Below are positions 7,390 to 14,168 of a stretch of DNA of 34,653 bases, one piece after another. Where the stretch lies: contig DUEP01000117.1 of the NCBI GenBank assembly GCA_011176535.1, positions 1 to 34,653 on the forward strand, read 5' to 3'. Under the pieces are notes generated by a model. It had not been told where the DNA came from, did no database searches, and worked only from the letters and a program-made list of their open reading frames with translations. Positions within the stretch are counted from its first letter, which is position 1. The number at the start of each line of letters is the position of its first letter. The position numbers were made by a program, and so were the translations under genes. Source of the DNA: Anaerolineae bacterium. GTDB taxonomy: Bacteria > Chloroflexota > Anaerolineae > Anaerolineales > DRMV01.

Positions 7390-8541
7390 ATGAAAGCCCG
7401 AAACATCCTGCTAGCCCTGCTTTGGGTTGTCACCGCTTGTGGAGCGGCGGCCATCGGGGGCGCCCTTGGCGGCTGGTGGATCGCCCGACACCAGACCGTC
7501 CCCGCGCCCGCGGTGGCCACGGCCGAGCCTATCGCTTCCGCCGGCCAGCCCCAAAACACCGGCGTGCTCCGCGTGAGCAGCACCGAGATCGAGACGGCCA
7601 TCACCCAGGCGGTGGAAAAGGTCAGCCCGGCCGTGGTCACGGTGGTGGGCCGCATCCCGGGCCAGATGACCTTCTTTGGCCCCACACCCGACCGTCAGGT
7701 GAGCGGTTCGGGGGTGATCATCTCCGAGAAGGGTTACATCCTGACCAACAACCATGTGGTGGAAAACACCGACCGCCTGCGGGTGATCTTCGCCGACGGC
7801 AGCGAACAGACCGCCCAACTGGTCGGCGCCGATCCCTTTGCCGACCTGGCCGTGCTCAAAGTACCCGGCCCGGTGCCCGCCGTGGCCACCCTGGGCAACT
7901 CCGACCTCCTCAAACCCGGCGAGACGGTCATCGCCATCGGCTCGCCGCTGGGCGCCTTTCGCAACACCGTCACCGTGGGCGTGGTCAGCGCCACCGGGCG
8001 CAACCTGGATACCGGCAAGGGTTACCAACTAGAAGGCCTCATCCAGACCGATGCGGCCATCAACCACGGCAACTCGGGCGGGCCATTGGTCAACCTGGCC
8101 GGGGAGGTGGTGGGCATCAACACCCTGATCGTCCGCGGCAGCGGCCTGAGCGGCGATGTGGCCGAAGGGTTGGGCTTCGCTATCCCCTCCAACACCGCCC
8201 GCGCCGCGGCCGAGCAGATCATCACCAAAGGGTATGTCTCCCGCCCCTACCTGGGCATCGGCTGGCAAAGCATCACCCCGGCCATCGCCCGCCGCTACGG
8301 CCTGCCCGCCGAATGGGGCGTCTATGTGGCCCAGGTGGAGCCCAACAGCCCGGCCGCCAAAGCCGGCCTGCAACAGGGCGACATCATCGTCCAGATCAAC
8401 GACACCCCTCTGAACAAGGAACACAACTTCATCAATGTGCTCTTCGACCATCAACCCGGCGAGACAGTCACCCTCAAAGTGTATCGCAGGCAGCGGTTGA
8501 TGGAAATTCAAGTCACCTTAGGCGAGCGACGCATCCAGTAA
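7390..8541 (+). CDS. HtrA/DegP-type serine protease with one PDZ domain
   Basis: This 383-residue membrane-anchored trypsin-like protease carries the full catalytic triad: His122 (in TNNHVVEN), Asp152 (in FADLAVLKV) and Ser229 (in GNSGGPL). One PDZ domain covers about residues 280-375. The N terminus has a hydrophobic anchor (about 6-31). It contains VTAC, a marginal lipobox, but the hydrophobic run continues after the Cys, so a signal anchor is more likely than a lipoprotein. HtrA proteins degrade or refold damaged proteins outside the cytoplasm. ATG 7390 is the first Met of the frame. A strong terminator ends the gene. Confidence 0.93.
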   Translation: MKARNILLALLWVVTACGAAAIGGALGGWWIARHQTVPAPAVATAEPIASAGQPQNTGVLRVSSTEIETAITQAVEKVSPAVVTVVGRIPGQMTFFGPTPDRQVSGSGVIISEKGYILTNNHVVENTDRLRVIFADGSEQTAQLVGADPFADLAVLKVPGPVPAVATLGNSDLLKPGETVIAIGSPLGAFRNTVTVGVVSATGRNLDTGKGYQLEGLIQTDAAINHGNSGGPLVNLAGEVVGINTLIVRGSGLSGDVAEGLGFAIPSNTARAAAEQIITKGYVSRPYLGIGWQSITPAIARRYGLPAEWGVYVAQVEPNSPAAKAGLQQGDIIVQINDTPLNKEHNFINVLFDHQPGETVTLKVYRRQRLMEIQVTLGERRIQ

Positions 8542-8548
8542 CCCCCGG

Positions 8549-8583
8549 CCCGGCTGGACGCCACAGGTCCAGCCGGGCTTTTT
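8549..8583 (+). terminator. Strong intrinsic terminator after the HtrA-like gene
   Basis: CCCGGCTGGAC (8549-8559) pairs perfectly over 11 bp with GTCCAGCCGGG (8567-8577), followed by CTTTTT. The tract lies immediately upstream of the extended -10 box of the next gene. Confidence 0.9.
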
Positions 8584-8596
8584 GATGGCAGCCTCT

Positions 8597-8605
8597 TGGT
8601 ATAAT
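8597..8605 (+). promoter_or_regulatory. Extended -10 promoter of a leaderless gene
   Basis: TGGTATAAT (8597-8605) is a perfect extended -10. The A of the start codon is 7 bases after its last T, which is where transcription should start, so the mRNA would have no leader. No good -35 is seen; a T-rich stretch from the upstream terminator lies in that area. Confidence 0.65.
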
Positions 8606-8611
8606 GGCGGC

Positions 8612-9631
8612 ATGCGCAAATTACTTTTTCCCCTGCTCCTGCTCCTCGGGGTTCTATTCATCATCAGCCGCCTCGCCGAACTGGAAACCATAGGCCGAAC
8701 GCTACGCCAGGCCAACCCGCGTTACTTAGTGCTCGCCTTCGGGGTGCAGATGCTGTGGTTCCTCAACGCAGGTCTCAATCTCCGCTGGATTTATCGCGCC
8801 CTGGGGCTGAAGGAATCCCTGCTCCGGCTGACGCTGCTCAGCGTGGCCGCCAGTTTCACCAATGTAGTCGCCCCAGCCGGCGGCATGACCGGCATGGCCG
8901 TGTATGTCTCCGAAGCCCAGCGCCAGCGCTATTCCCCGGTCCGCGCCACCGTGGCCGGGATGCTTTACTTCTGGAGCGAATATGTGGGCTTCCTGGCCGT
9001 CCTGGCTCTGGGGATCATTGTGCTGATTCGGCGCAACAACCTCCACACCCCGGAAATCGTGGCCTCGGCGCTCATGGGCTTGCTCGTGTTCGGACTGGGG
9101 ACCCTGCTTTACCTGGGCATGCACTCCGCCCGGCAACTAGGCGCGGTGCTGGCCTTTGCCGCCCGCGCCATCAACGCCGTGCTACGCCCTTTCCTTCACC
9201 GCCCCTACCTCTCCGAGGAACGCGCCCATCACTTCGCCCATGATGCCCAGGCCGGTTTGCGCACCCTGGGCCAGAAGCCCAAAATCATGCTGGTTCCCCT
9301 GCTTTTGGGGCTGACCAGCAAACTGCTGTTGCTGCTTGTCCTCTTGCTCTCGTTCAGGGCCTATCAGGTCCCCTACTCCCCCGGGACCATCGTGGCTGGA
9401 TTCTCCATCGCTTACCTTTTCCTCATCATCTCGCCCACCCCATCGGGGATCGGCGTGGTCGAAGGCCTGCTCACCGTGGGGCTGAATTCGATGTATGTTC
9501 CTCTGGGGCAGGCCGCCATCGTGGCCCTGACTTATCGCGCTGTGACCTTTTGGGTGCCGTTGCTGCTCGGCCCGGCCGCCTTTCGCCTGTTGGACCACCT
9601 CCCCGGCCCCGGCCCCACCCTCTCCCGATGA
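8612..9631 (+). CDS. Flippase-like membrane protein (LPG synthase TM / UPF0104 family)
   Basis: This 339-residue polytopic membrane protein has about eight hydrophobic segments. The family's conserved segments are visible: SFTNVVAPAGGMTG near residues 85-98 and ISPTPSGIGVVEG near 272-284. The domain is the membrane part of lysylphosphatidylglycerol synthase (MprF flippase domain) and also occurs alone, where its cargo is usually unknown, probably a lipid. There is no soluble synthase domain here. I chose ATG 8612 because the promoter's -10 box lies directly before it, so longer versions would start upstream of the transcript. The start appears leaderless. The gene stands alone between a terminator and a regulatory gap. 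Confidence 0.82.
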   Translation: MRKLLFPLLLLLGVLFIISRLAELETIGRTLRQANPRYLVLAFGVQMLWFLNAGLNLRWIYRALGLKESLLRLTLLSVAASFTNVVAPAGGMTGMAVYVSEAQRQRYSPVRATVAGMLYFWSEYVGFLAVLALGIIVLIRRNNLHTPEIVASALMGLLVFGLGTLLYLGMHSARQLGAVLAFAARAINAVLRPFLHRPYLSEERAHHFAHDAQAGLRTLGQKPKIMLVPLLLGLTSKLLLLLVLLLSFRAYQVPYSPGTIVAGFSIAYLFLIISPTPSGIGVVEGLLTVGLNSMYVPLGQAAIVALTYRAVTFWVPLLLGPAAFRLLDHLPGPGPTLSR

Positions 9632-9669
9632 CTCCCCAAGAACTTGGCCCCAACACGCCCCCTTTACCT

Positions 9670-9766
9670 CACTTCGTGGCAAGATAACGCGGCCACGGAG
9701 GCGTTTGGGCGCTCCCAGCCCAGCGCACCCCATCGCACTTCGTGGTAAGATAAAAAGGTCACGGAG
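9670..9766 (+). repeat. Pair of 31-nt direct repeats upstream of the kimA-like gene
   Basis: Copy 1 (9670-9700) and copy 2 (9736-9766) match at 26 of 31 positions, with a period of 66 nt. The blocks CACTTCGTGG, AAGATAA and CACGGAG are identical. Each copy ends in a small hairpin around the loop ACGGA: a 3-bp stem in copy 1 (GCC/GGC), and 5 bp in copy 2 (AGGTC/GACCT). One stem pair differs by a compensating change. Copy 2 also contains TGGTAAGAT, an extended -10-like element. The pair could be tandem operators, a promoter with repeats, or an RNA element. Confidence 0.7.
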
Positions 9767-9776
9767 ACCTGCTCTG

Positions 9777-9801
9777 CCCCCTGCCCGTCAGGGGGTTTGT
9801 T
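9777..9801 (+). terminator. Intrinsic terminator in the leader of the kimA-like gene
   Basis: CCCCCTG (9777-9783) pairs with CAGGGGG (9789-9795) around a CCCGT loop, followed by TTTGTT. It ends 24 bp before the start codon of the permease gene. It could stop read-through from upstream. Since the direct repeats precede it, it could instead be the expression platform of an attenuator. Confidence 0.65.
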
Positions 9802-9825
9802 ATGCCTTGAATCCAGGAGGCGTTT

Positions 9826-11697
9826 ATGGCAAACCGTTCCTTCAGCCTGCGGCGTCTGCTTCTCGGCGACCCGCTGGCCACCTGGCAGGCTAAACATGAG
9901 CGGCTCACCAACGCCAAGGCGCTGGCCATATTCTCGTCCGACGCCCTTTCCTCAGTCGCCTATGCCACCGAAGAAATTCTCTTCGTCCTCCTCCCCGCGG
10001 GGATGGCCGGGCTGACCCTCTCCATCCCCATTTCCTTAGCCATCGCCATCCTGCTCTGGATCGTCGGCACTTCCTACTACCAGACCATCCACGCCTACCC
10101 CCAAGGGGGCGGCTCATACATCGTCACCAAGGACAACTTGGGCACTCTGCCCGGCCTGGTGGCCGCCGGCGCCTTGTTGACCGATTATGTGCTCACTGTG
10201 GCCGTGTCCATCGCCGCGGGCGTCAGCGCCCTCTACTCCTTCTCCCCCCCGCTCTATCCTTACCGCGTGTACCTGGGCGTGGCGGGGATCGCCCTGATCA
10301 CCATCATCAACCTGCGCGGCGTCCGGGAATCGGGCACCATCTTCTCCATGCCCACCTACATGTTCATCGGCAGCATCCTGGCCTTGCTGGCCGTGGGCTT
10401 CTACCGCTACTTCACCGGCCAACTGCACCCCATCACGGTCACCGGCGCGGAAGTCCCGATCACCCCTACCCAGGCCATCACCCTCTTCTTTGTGTTGCGC
10501 GGCTTTTCGGCCGGGTGTACGGCCCTCACCGGCGTGGAAGCCATCAGCGACGGCATCCCCGCCTTCAAGCCCCCCGAGGCGAAAAACGCCGGCCAGACGT
10601 TGCTCATCATGATCTCCCTGCTCACCACCATGTTCCTGGGGATCACCTTCCTGGCCCATCAGGTCGGCGCGGTGCCCACACACGAAGAGACCGTCCTTTC
10701 CCAAATCGCCCGCGCCGTCTTCGGCGAAGGGATCGGGCATGCCATCATCCAGGGAGCCACAGCGCTCATCCTCTTCCTGGCGGCCAACACGGCGTTCTCC
10801 GACTTTCCCCGGCTGAGTTACTTCCTGGCGCGCGACCGCTTCATGCCGCGCCAGTTCGCCAACTTAGGCGACCGTCTGGTGTATTCCAACGGCATCCTCA
10901 CCCTGGGCACCCTGGCCTCGCTGCTGCTCATCCTCTTCCACGGCGACACCCATCATTTGCTGCCCCTCTATGCCGTGGGTGTGTTCATCGCCTTTACCCT
11001 CTCACAGAGCAGCATGGTTGTGCGCTGGTGGCGCTTGCGCACACCGGGCTGGCAACACTCCCTGTTCTTCAACGCCATCGGCGCTCTATCCACCTTCATC
11101 GTTCTGGGTGTGATCCTGATCACCCGCTTTACCCGCGGGGCCTGGATCGTGGCCTTGCTGATCCCCATTCTGGTCCTCATCTTCCTGCGCATCCACCGCC
11201 ATTACGAATTCGTGGCGGCTCACCTCTCGCTGGAGCGCTTCGGATCACCACCGCACATTCGCCGCCACCGCGTCATCGTGCCCATCGGAGGGGTTCACCG
11301 CGGCGTGATGCATGCCCTGCATTACGCCCGCACCCTCTCGCCGGATGTCACCGCCGTCCTGGTGGATGTAGACCCCACGGAAACCCAAAAAGTGCTTCAG
11401 AAATGGGAGAAATGGGGAGATGGCATCCGCCTGAAGGTGTTGCCTTCCCCCTATCGGTCCATCATCGGCCCGTTCCTGGAGTATCTGGACACCCTGGAGG
11501 CCGAATCCCTGCCCCAGGACATGATCACCGTGGTACTCCCGCAATTCGTGCCCGCCCGCTGGTGGGAAAACCTGCTCCACAACCAGACCGCCTTGCTGTT
11601 GCGCATGGCGCTGATTTTCCGCCGGGGCACTGTGGTGACCGATGTCCCTTACCACCTGGGCCTCGTGAGTCAAAACAACGGAGGGAATCAGCCATGA
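9826..11697 (+). CDS. KimA-like APC-superfamily permease, probable K+ transporter
   Basis: This 623-residue protein has about 12 transmembrane segments in residues 40-455 and a soluble C-terminal domain (about 465-623) with a Rossmann-like, USP-type flavour (HRVIVPIGGVHRGVMHALHYA). The N-terminal block SSDALSSVAYATEEIL and the YPQGGGSYIV segment are typical of KimA (formerly YdaO), a high-affinity K+/H+ symporter in Bacillus, and of related APC permeases. Two TrkA/RCK genes follow, the first overlapping by 4 bp, which supports potassium as the substrate. The ATG follows AGGAGG. The leader holds direct repeats and a terminator. An amino acid permease is a less likely alternative. Confidence 0.82.
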   Translation: MANRSFSLRRLLLGDPLATWQAKHERLTNAKALAIFSSDALSSVAYATEEILFVLLPAGMAGLTLSIPISLAIAILLWIVGTSYYQTIHAYPQGGGSYIVTKDNLGTLPGLVAAGALLTDYVLTVAVSIAAGVSALYSFSPPLYPYRVYLGVAGIALITIINLRGVRESGTIFSMPTYMFIGSILALLAVGFYRYFTGQLHPITVTGAEVPITPTQAITLFFVLRGFSAGCTALTGVEAISDGIPAFKPPEAKNAGQTLLIMISLLTTMFLGITFLAHQVGAVPTHEETVLSQIARAVFGEGIGHAIIQGATALILFLAANTAFSDFPRLSYFLARDRFMPRQFANLGDRLVYSNGILTLGTLASLLLILFHGDTHHLLPLYAVGVFIAFTLSQSSMVVRWWRLRTPGWQHSLFFNAIGALSTFIVLGVILITRFTRGAWIVALLIPILVLIFLRIHRHYEFVAAHLSLERFGSPPHIRRHRVIVPIGGVHRGVMHALHYARTLSPDVTAVLVDVDPTETQKVLQKWEKWGDGIRLKVLPSPYRSIIGPFLEYLDTLEAESLPQDMITVVLPQFVPARWWENLLHNQTALLLRMALIFRRGTVVTDVPYHLGLVSQNNGGNQP

Positions 11698-12377
11698 AAC
11701 TCATCATTGTGGGATGCGGACGCCTGGGGAGCGCCCTGGCGTTGAGCACGGCCCGCGCAGGTCACGAAGTGACCGTGGTGGACCGCTCGGCGCAGGCCTT
11801 CGACCGGCTAGGCGCCGATTTCCACGGTCGCACCATCCAGGGCGAAGTGCTCCACCAGGAGGTGCTGCGCCGCGCCGGCATCGAGGAAGCCGACGGCTTG
11901 GCCGTGGTCACCCCCGACGACCATGTCAACCTGGTGGTGGCCCGGATCGCCGTGCTGCGCTATGGCGTACCCAATGTGGTGGTCCGCGTGTACGGTCTGC
12001 GCCACCGCCCCCTCTTCGAGGAACTGGGCGTGCAAACCGTGGCCAGCGCCCTTTGGGGCGCCCAGCGGCTGGAACAACTGCTGACGCACCCCGGCCTCTC
12101 CACCCTGGGCACCTTTGGCCACGGCGAAGTCTCCCTGGTGGAGGTTCGCGTGCCTGCCTCCTGGGAAGGGCAGACCCTGGACGCGCTTTACGCCGAGGAG
12201 GCCATCCGACCGGCGGTGGTGGTACGTGGCGGCCAGGCCCTGCTGCCCACCCAGGCCCATTTCGTGCTCCACGAAGGGGATCTGCTGGTGCTGGCCGTCT
12301 CCCGCCAAGCCATGAAACGCCTGAGCGACTTCTTCCGCCACCCGCAAAACGCCGAAGCATCCGCGAAACCGCAGTAA
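11694..12377 (+). CDS. TrkA/KtrA-family RCK protein (first of two)
   Basis: This 227-residue cytoplasmic protein has an RCK_N Rossmann domain with the nucleotide motif GCGRLGS (residues 7-13) and an acidic residue at the end of strand beta2 (VVDRS, near 30). An RCK_C-like domain follows from about residue 145. RCK proteins bind NAD(H), ATP/ADP or c-di-AMP and gate K+ channels and transporters such as KtrB and TrkH. Here the gene overlaps the permease stop by ATGA, so expression is coupled and the permease is the likely partner. No TrkH or KtrB gene is in the window. Confidence 0.87.
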   Translation: MKLIIVGCGRLGSALALSTARAGHEVTVVDRSAQAFDRLGADFHGRTIQGEVLHQEVLRRAGIEEADGLAVVTPDDHVNLVVARIAVLRYGVPNVVVRVYGLRHRPLFEELGVQTVASALWGAQRLEQLLTHPGLSTLGTFGHGEVSLVEVRVPASWEGQTLDALYAEEAIRPAVVVRGGQALLPTQAHFVLHEGDLLVLAVSRQAMKRLSDFFRHPQNAEASAKPQ

Positions 12378-12387
12378 GGAGGGCGTT

Positions 12388-13062
12388 ATGTTCGTCATTG
12401 TTGCTGGCGGCGGTCGGGTAGGCTCCACCCTGGCCGAGCGCCTGCTGGAAGGCGGCCACAAGGTGCGCCTCATCGAACACCGGCCGGCCGTGTTGGAGCG
12501 CCTGCACCGCGAACTGCCCACCGAGGTGATCGTGGTGGGCCAGCCTACCGACCCGGACCTGCTGGAGCGCATCGGGGTGCGTCAGGCCCAGGCCTTGGCC
12601 ATCGTGCTCTCCGACGACGCGCAGACCCTTTCGCTGGCCTCGCTGGCCCGCTTCCGTTATCAGGTGCCGCGGATCATCGCCCGCGTGAACGACCCGCGCA
12701 ACCGCTGGCTCTTCGAGCAAGATATGGGTGTGGATGTAGCCCTCAACCAGGTGGAGATTTTCACCAGCCTGGTCGCCGAAGAGATTTCCCTGGGCGATAT
12801 GATGACCCTGCTCAAACTCCGGCGGGGCAAGTACATGCTGGTCGAGGAAAAAATCCCCCCGGGCGCGCCGGTCATTGGCCAGCCCATCAAAGACCTCGAC
12901 CTGCCACAGCAGTGCGTCATCGCCGCCATCATCCGCCACGGTGAAATCGTGGTGCCCCGTGGCATGACGGCGCTGGAGGTGGAAGACGAGGTGCTGGCCA
13001 TCACCGACGCCCAGGGCGCCGAGGCCCTGCATCGGCTGTTCACGCCCAAGAGCCAGGCCTGA
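12388..13062 (+). CDS. TrkA/KtrA-family RCK protein (second of two)
   Basis: This 224-residue protein has an RCK_N domain (GGGRVGS at residues 7-13, IEHRP near 30) and an RCK_C domain (about 140-220; KYMLVEEKIPPGAPVIGQPI). It is clearly a paralogue of the preceding protein but not a close duplicate. Paired RCK proteins next to an APC permease resemble the CeoB/CeoC pair of mycobacteria, which may form a hetero-oligomeric gating ring. The ATG follows AAGGAGG, 10 bp after the preceding gene, so the three genes form one operon. No clear terminator follows before the rpmH promoter. Confidence 0.87.
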   Translation: MFVIVAGGGRVGSTLAERLLEGGHKVRLIEHRPAVLERLHRELPTEVIVVGQPTDPDLLERIGVRQAQALAIVLSDDAQTLSLASLARFRYQVPRIIARVNDPRNRWLFEQDMGVDVALNQVEIFTSLVAEEISLGDMMTLLKLRRGKYMLVEEKIPPGAPVIGQPIKDLDLPQQCVIAAIIRHGEIVVPRGMTALEVEDEVLAITDAQGAEALHRLFTPKSQA

Positions 13063-13089
13063 GCGCCCTGGACGACCCTCCCTTTTTCT

Positions 13090-13118
13090 TTGACCAATGG
13101 GGCCAAGTGAGGTATAAT
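13090..13118 (+). promoter_or_regulatory. rpmH operon promoter
   Basis: TTGACC (13090-13095) and TATAAT (13113-13118) are spaced by 17 bp, near consensus. The leader of about 100 nt has a GC hairpin (GCGCCCC near 13125-13131 against GGGGCGC near 13142-13148). No DnaA boxes are seen in this gap. Confidence 0.8.
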
Positions 13119-13224
13119 CGGCCCGCGCCCCCAGAGAGGCAGGGGCGCCCTTTAGTGTTGCCCATAAGGGTTCCTCCGCCACGCGCGGGAGACCACCCTT
13201 CATCCTACGCGACGAGGGAGAACG

Positions 13225-13404
13225 ATGCCAAAACGCACTTACCAACCCAAGATCCGCCGCCGGTTACGCCGGCATGGCTTCCGCGCCCGCATGGCTACGC
13301 GTGGCGGGCGGAAAGTGCTCAAGCGCCGCCGCCTGAAGGGCCGCCATCGCCTGACAGTGCGCATGAACAACCATGTGAAACGCATCAACTGGAAATCCCA
13401 CTAA
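13225..13404 (+). CDS. rpmH: 50S ribosomal protein L34
   Basis: The 59-residue product starts [19 protein letters not shown] and contains the [22 protein letters not shown] core of L34, a very basic protein of the large ribosomal subunit. Most bacterial L34 proteins have about 44-50 residues. Here the extra length is a C-terminal tail after the core ([19 protein letters not shown]). A GAGGGAG ribosome site precedes the ATG. It is the first gene of the rpmH-rnpA-yidD cluster, as in most bacteria. Confidence 0.95.
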   Translation: MPKRTYQPKIRRRLRRHGFRARMATRGGRKVLKRRRLKGRHRLTVRMNNHVKRINWKSH

Positions 13405-13436
13405 GCCCCCCGCGGGAAGGCGCCTTTGGAGTTTGG

Positions 13437-13811
13437 GTGAACCGTCGCTTTCGTCTCAAGCGAGCCTCTGATTTCCAGCGGGTGCGGCGCGAGGGACGTT
13501 CCTTTGCCCACCCGCTGGTTGTCTTAGTCGTCGCCCCCAACACGGAGGGTAGGGTGCGGGTGGGAGTGGCCGCCGGACGAACCATAGGCAAAGCCGTGGC
13601 CCGCAACCGAGCCAAGCGGCGCCTGCGGGAGGTCATACGGCCTCTCCTCCCCCTCCTCCCCCCAGGGTGGGATTTGCTGCTCATCGCCCGTCATCCGCTC
13701 AACCAGGCCCCCTTTGCCGACCTGCGGCAGGCTGTGTATCTTTTGCTGCGCCGCGCCGGGCTGCTTCCCCCACCTGCTGCGCCTTCCCCGCGTCGAGAAA
13801 ATCTCTCATGA
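13437..13811 (+). CDS. rnpA: Ribonuclease P protein component
   Basis: This 124-residue basic protein binds RNase P RNA and helps it hold the pre-tRNA leader. The family signature [14 protein letters not shown] (RNR motif) is at about residues 59-72, and the N terminus has the usual [13 protein letters not shown] segment. I chose the GTG at 13437 because it gives the normal length and N terminus; a longer frame upstream would overlap rpmH. A weak GGAG lies before it. The gene follows rpmH by 32 bp and overlaps yidD by 4 bp. Confidence 0.93.
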   Translation: MNRRFRLKRASDFQRVRREGRSFAHPLVVLVVAPNTEGRVRVGVAAGRTIGKAVARNRAKRRLREVIRPLLPLLPPGWDLLLIARHPLNQAPFADLRQAVYLLLRRAGLLPPPAAPSPRRENLS

Positions 13812-14131
13812 CCTCTCATCAGCATCCGCACGACCATCCTCCGCTGGATTTCGCGCTCCGTCCCCCAAATCCGCCTCAATCCCCACTGAAAGACCTACCG
13901 CGCACGCCGCGCTACTGGCCGCGCTGGGTGCTTTTGTTGCTCATCCGGCTTTACCAAAACACCTTTTCCCGGGCGCTGCCGGTCAACACCTGCCGCTTTT
14001 ACCCCACCTGCTCCCACTACGGGTACGAAGCCATCTACAAATACGGCGTGCTTAAAGGAGGATGGCTGGCGCTCTGGCGTGTGCTGCGCTGCAACCCCTT
14101 CAACCCCGGCGGCTACGACCCGGTCCCCTGA
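13808..14131 (+). CDS. yidD: Membrane protein insertion efficiency factor YidD
   Basis: The 107-residue product has the YidD core: IRLYQNTFS, then [19 protein letters not shown], then [24 protein letters not shown]. The family is a small amphipathic membrane-associated protein that aids YidC/Sec insertion. It has an N-terminal extension of about 35 residues rich in His and Pro ([12 protein letters not shown]), which is not usual. It starts at the ATGA overlap with the rnpA stop, so translation is coupled. Confidence 0.93.
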   Translation: MTSHQHPHDHPPLDFALRPPNPPQSPLKDLPRTPRYWPRWVLLLLIRLYQNTFSRALPVNTCRFYPTCSHYGYEAIYKYGVLKGGWLALWRVLRCNPFNPGGYDPVP

Positions 14132-14168
14132 CCCCCGTCGGGGCATCTTTGCTTGTTGGATTGGAAAC

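Noticed and set aside
7390-7450. HtrA-like protein as a lipoprotein
   Set aside because: VTAC fits a lipobox loosely, but the hydrophobic stretch continues after the Cys, so a membrane anchor is more likely.
9670-9766. CRISPR repeat pair
   Set aside because: Only two imperfect copies with a GC-rich 35-nt spacer that itself forms hairpins, no cas genes and a clear regulatory position before a transporter.
9632-9825. Canonical ydaO (c-di-AMP) riboswitch
   Set aside because: The neighbouring gene makes it attractive, but I could not find the usual conserved blocks by eye; a covariance-model search is needed before calling it.
13063-13224. Possible oriC in the gap before rpmH
   Set aside because: No TTATCCACA-type boxes or AT-rich stretch; the gap is explained by a promoter and a leader hairpin.
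13107-13436. Longer N-terminal extension of RnpA through rpmH
   Set aside because: It overlaps the L34 gene in another frame and gives a Pro/Arg-rich product without similarity to RnpA; the GTG at 13437 gives the normal protein.
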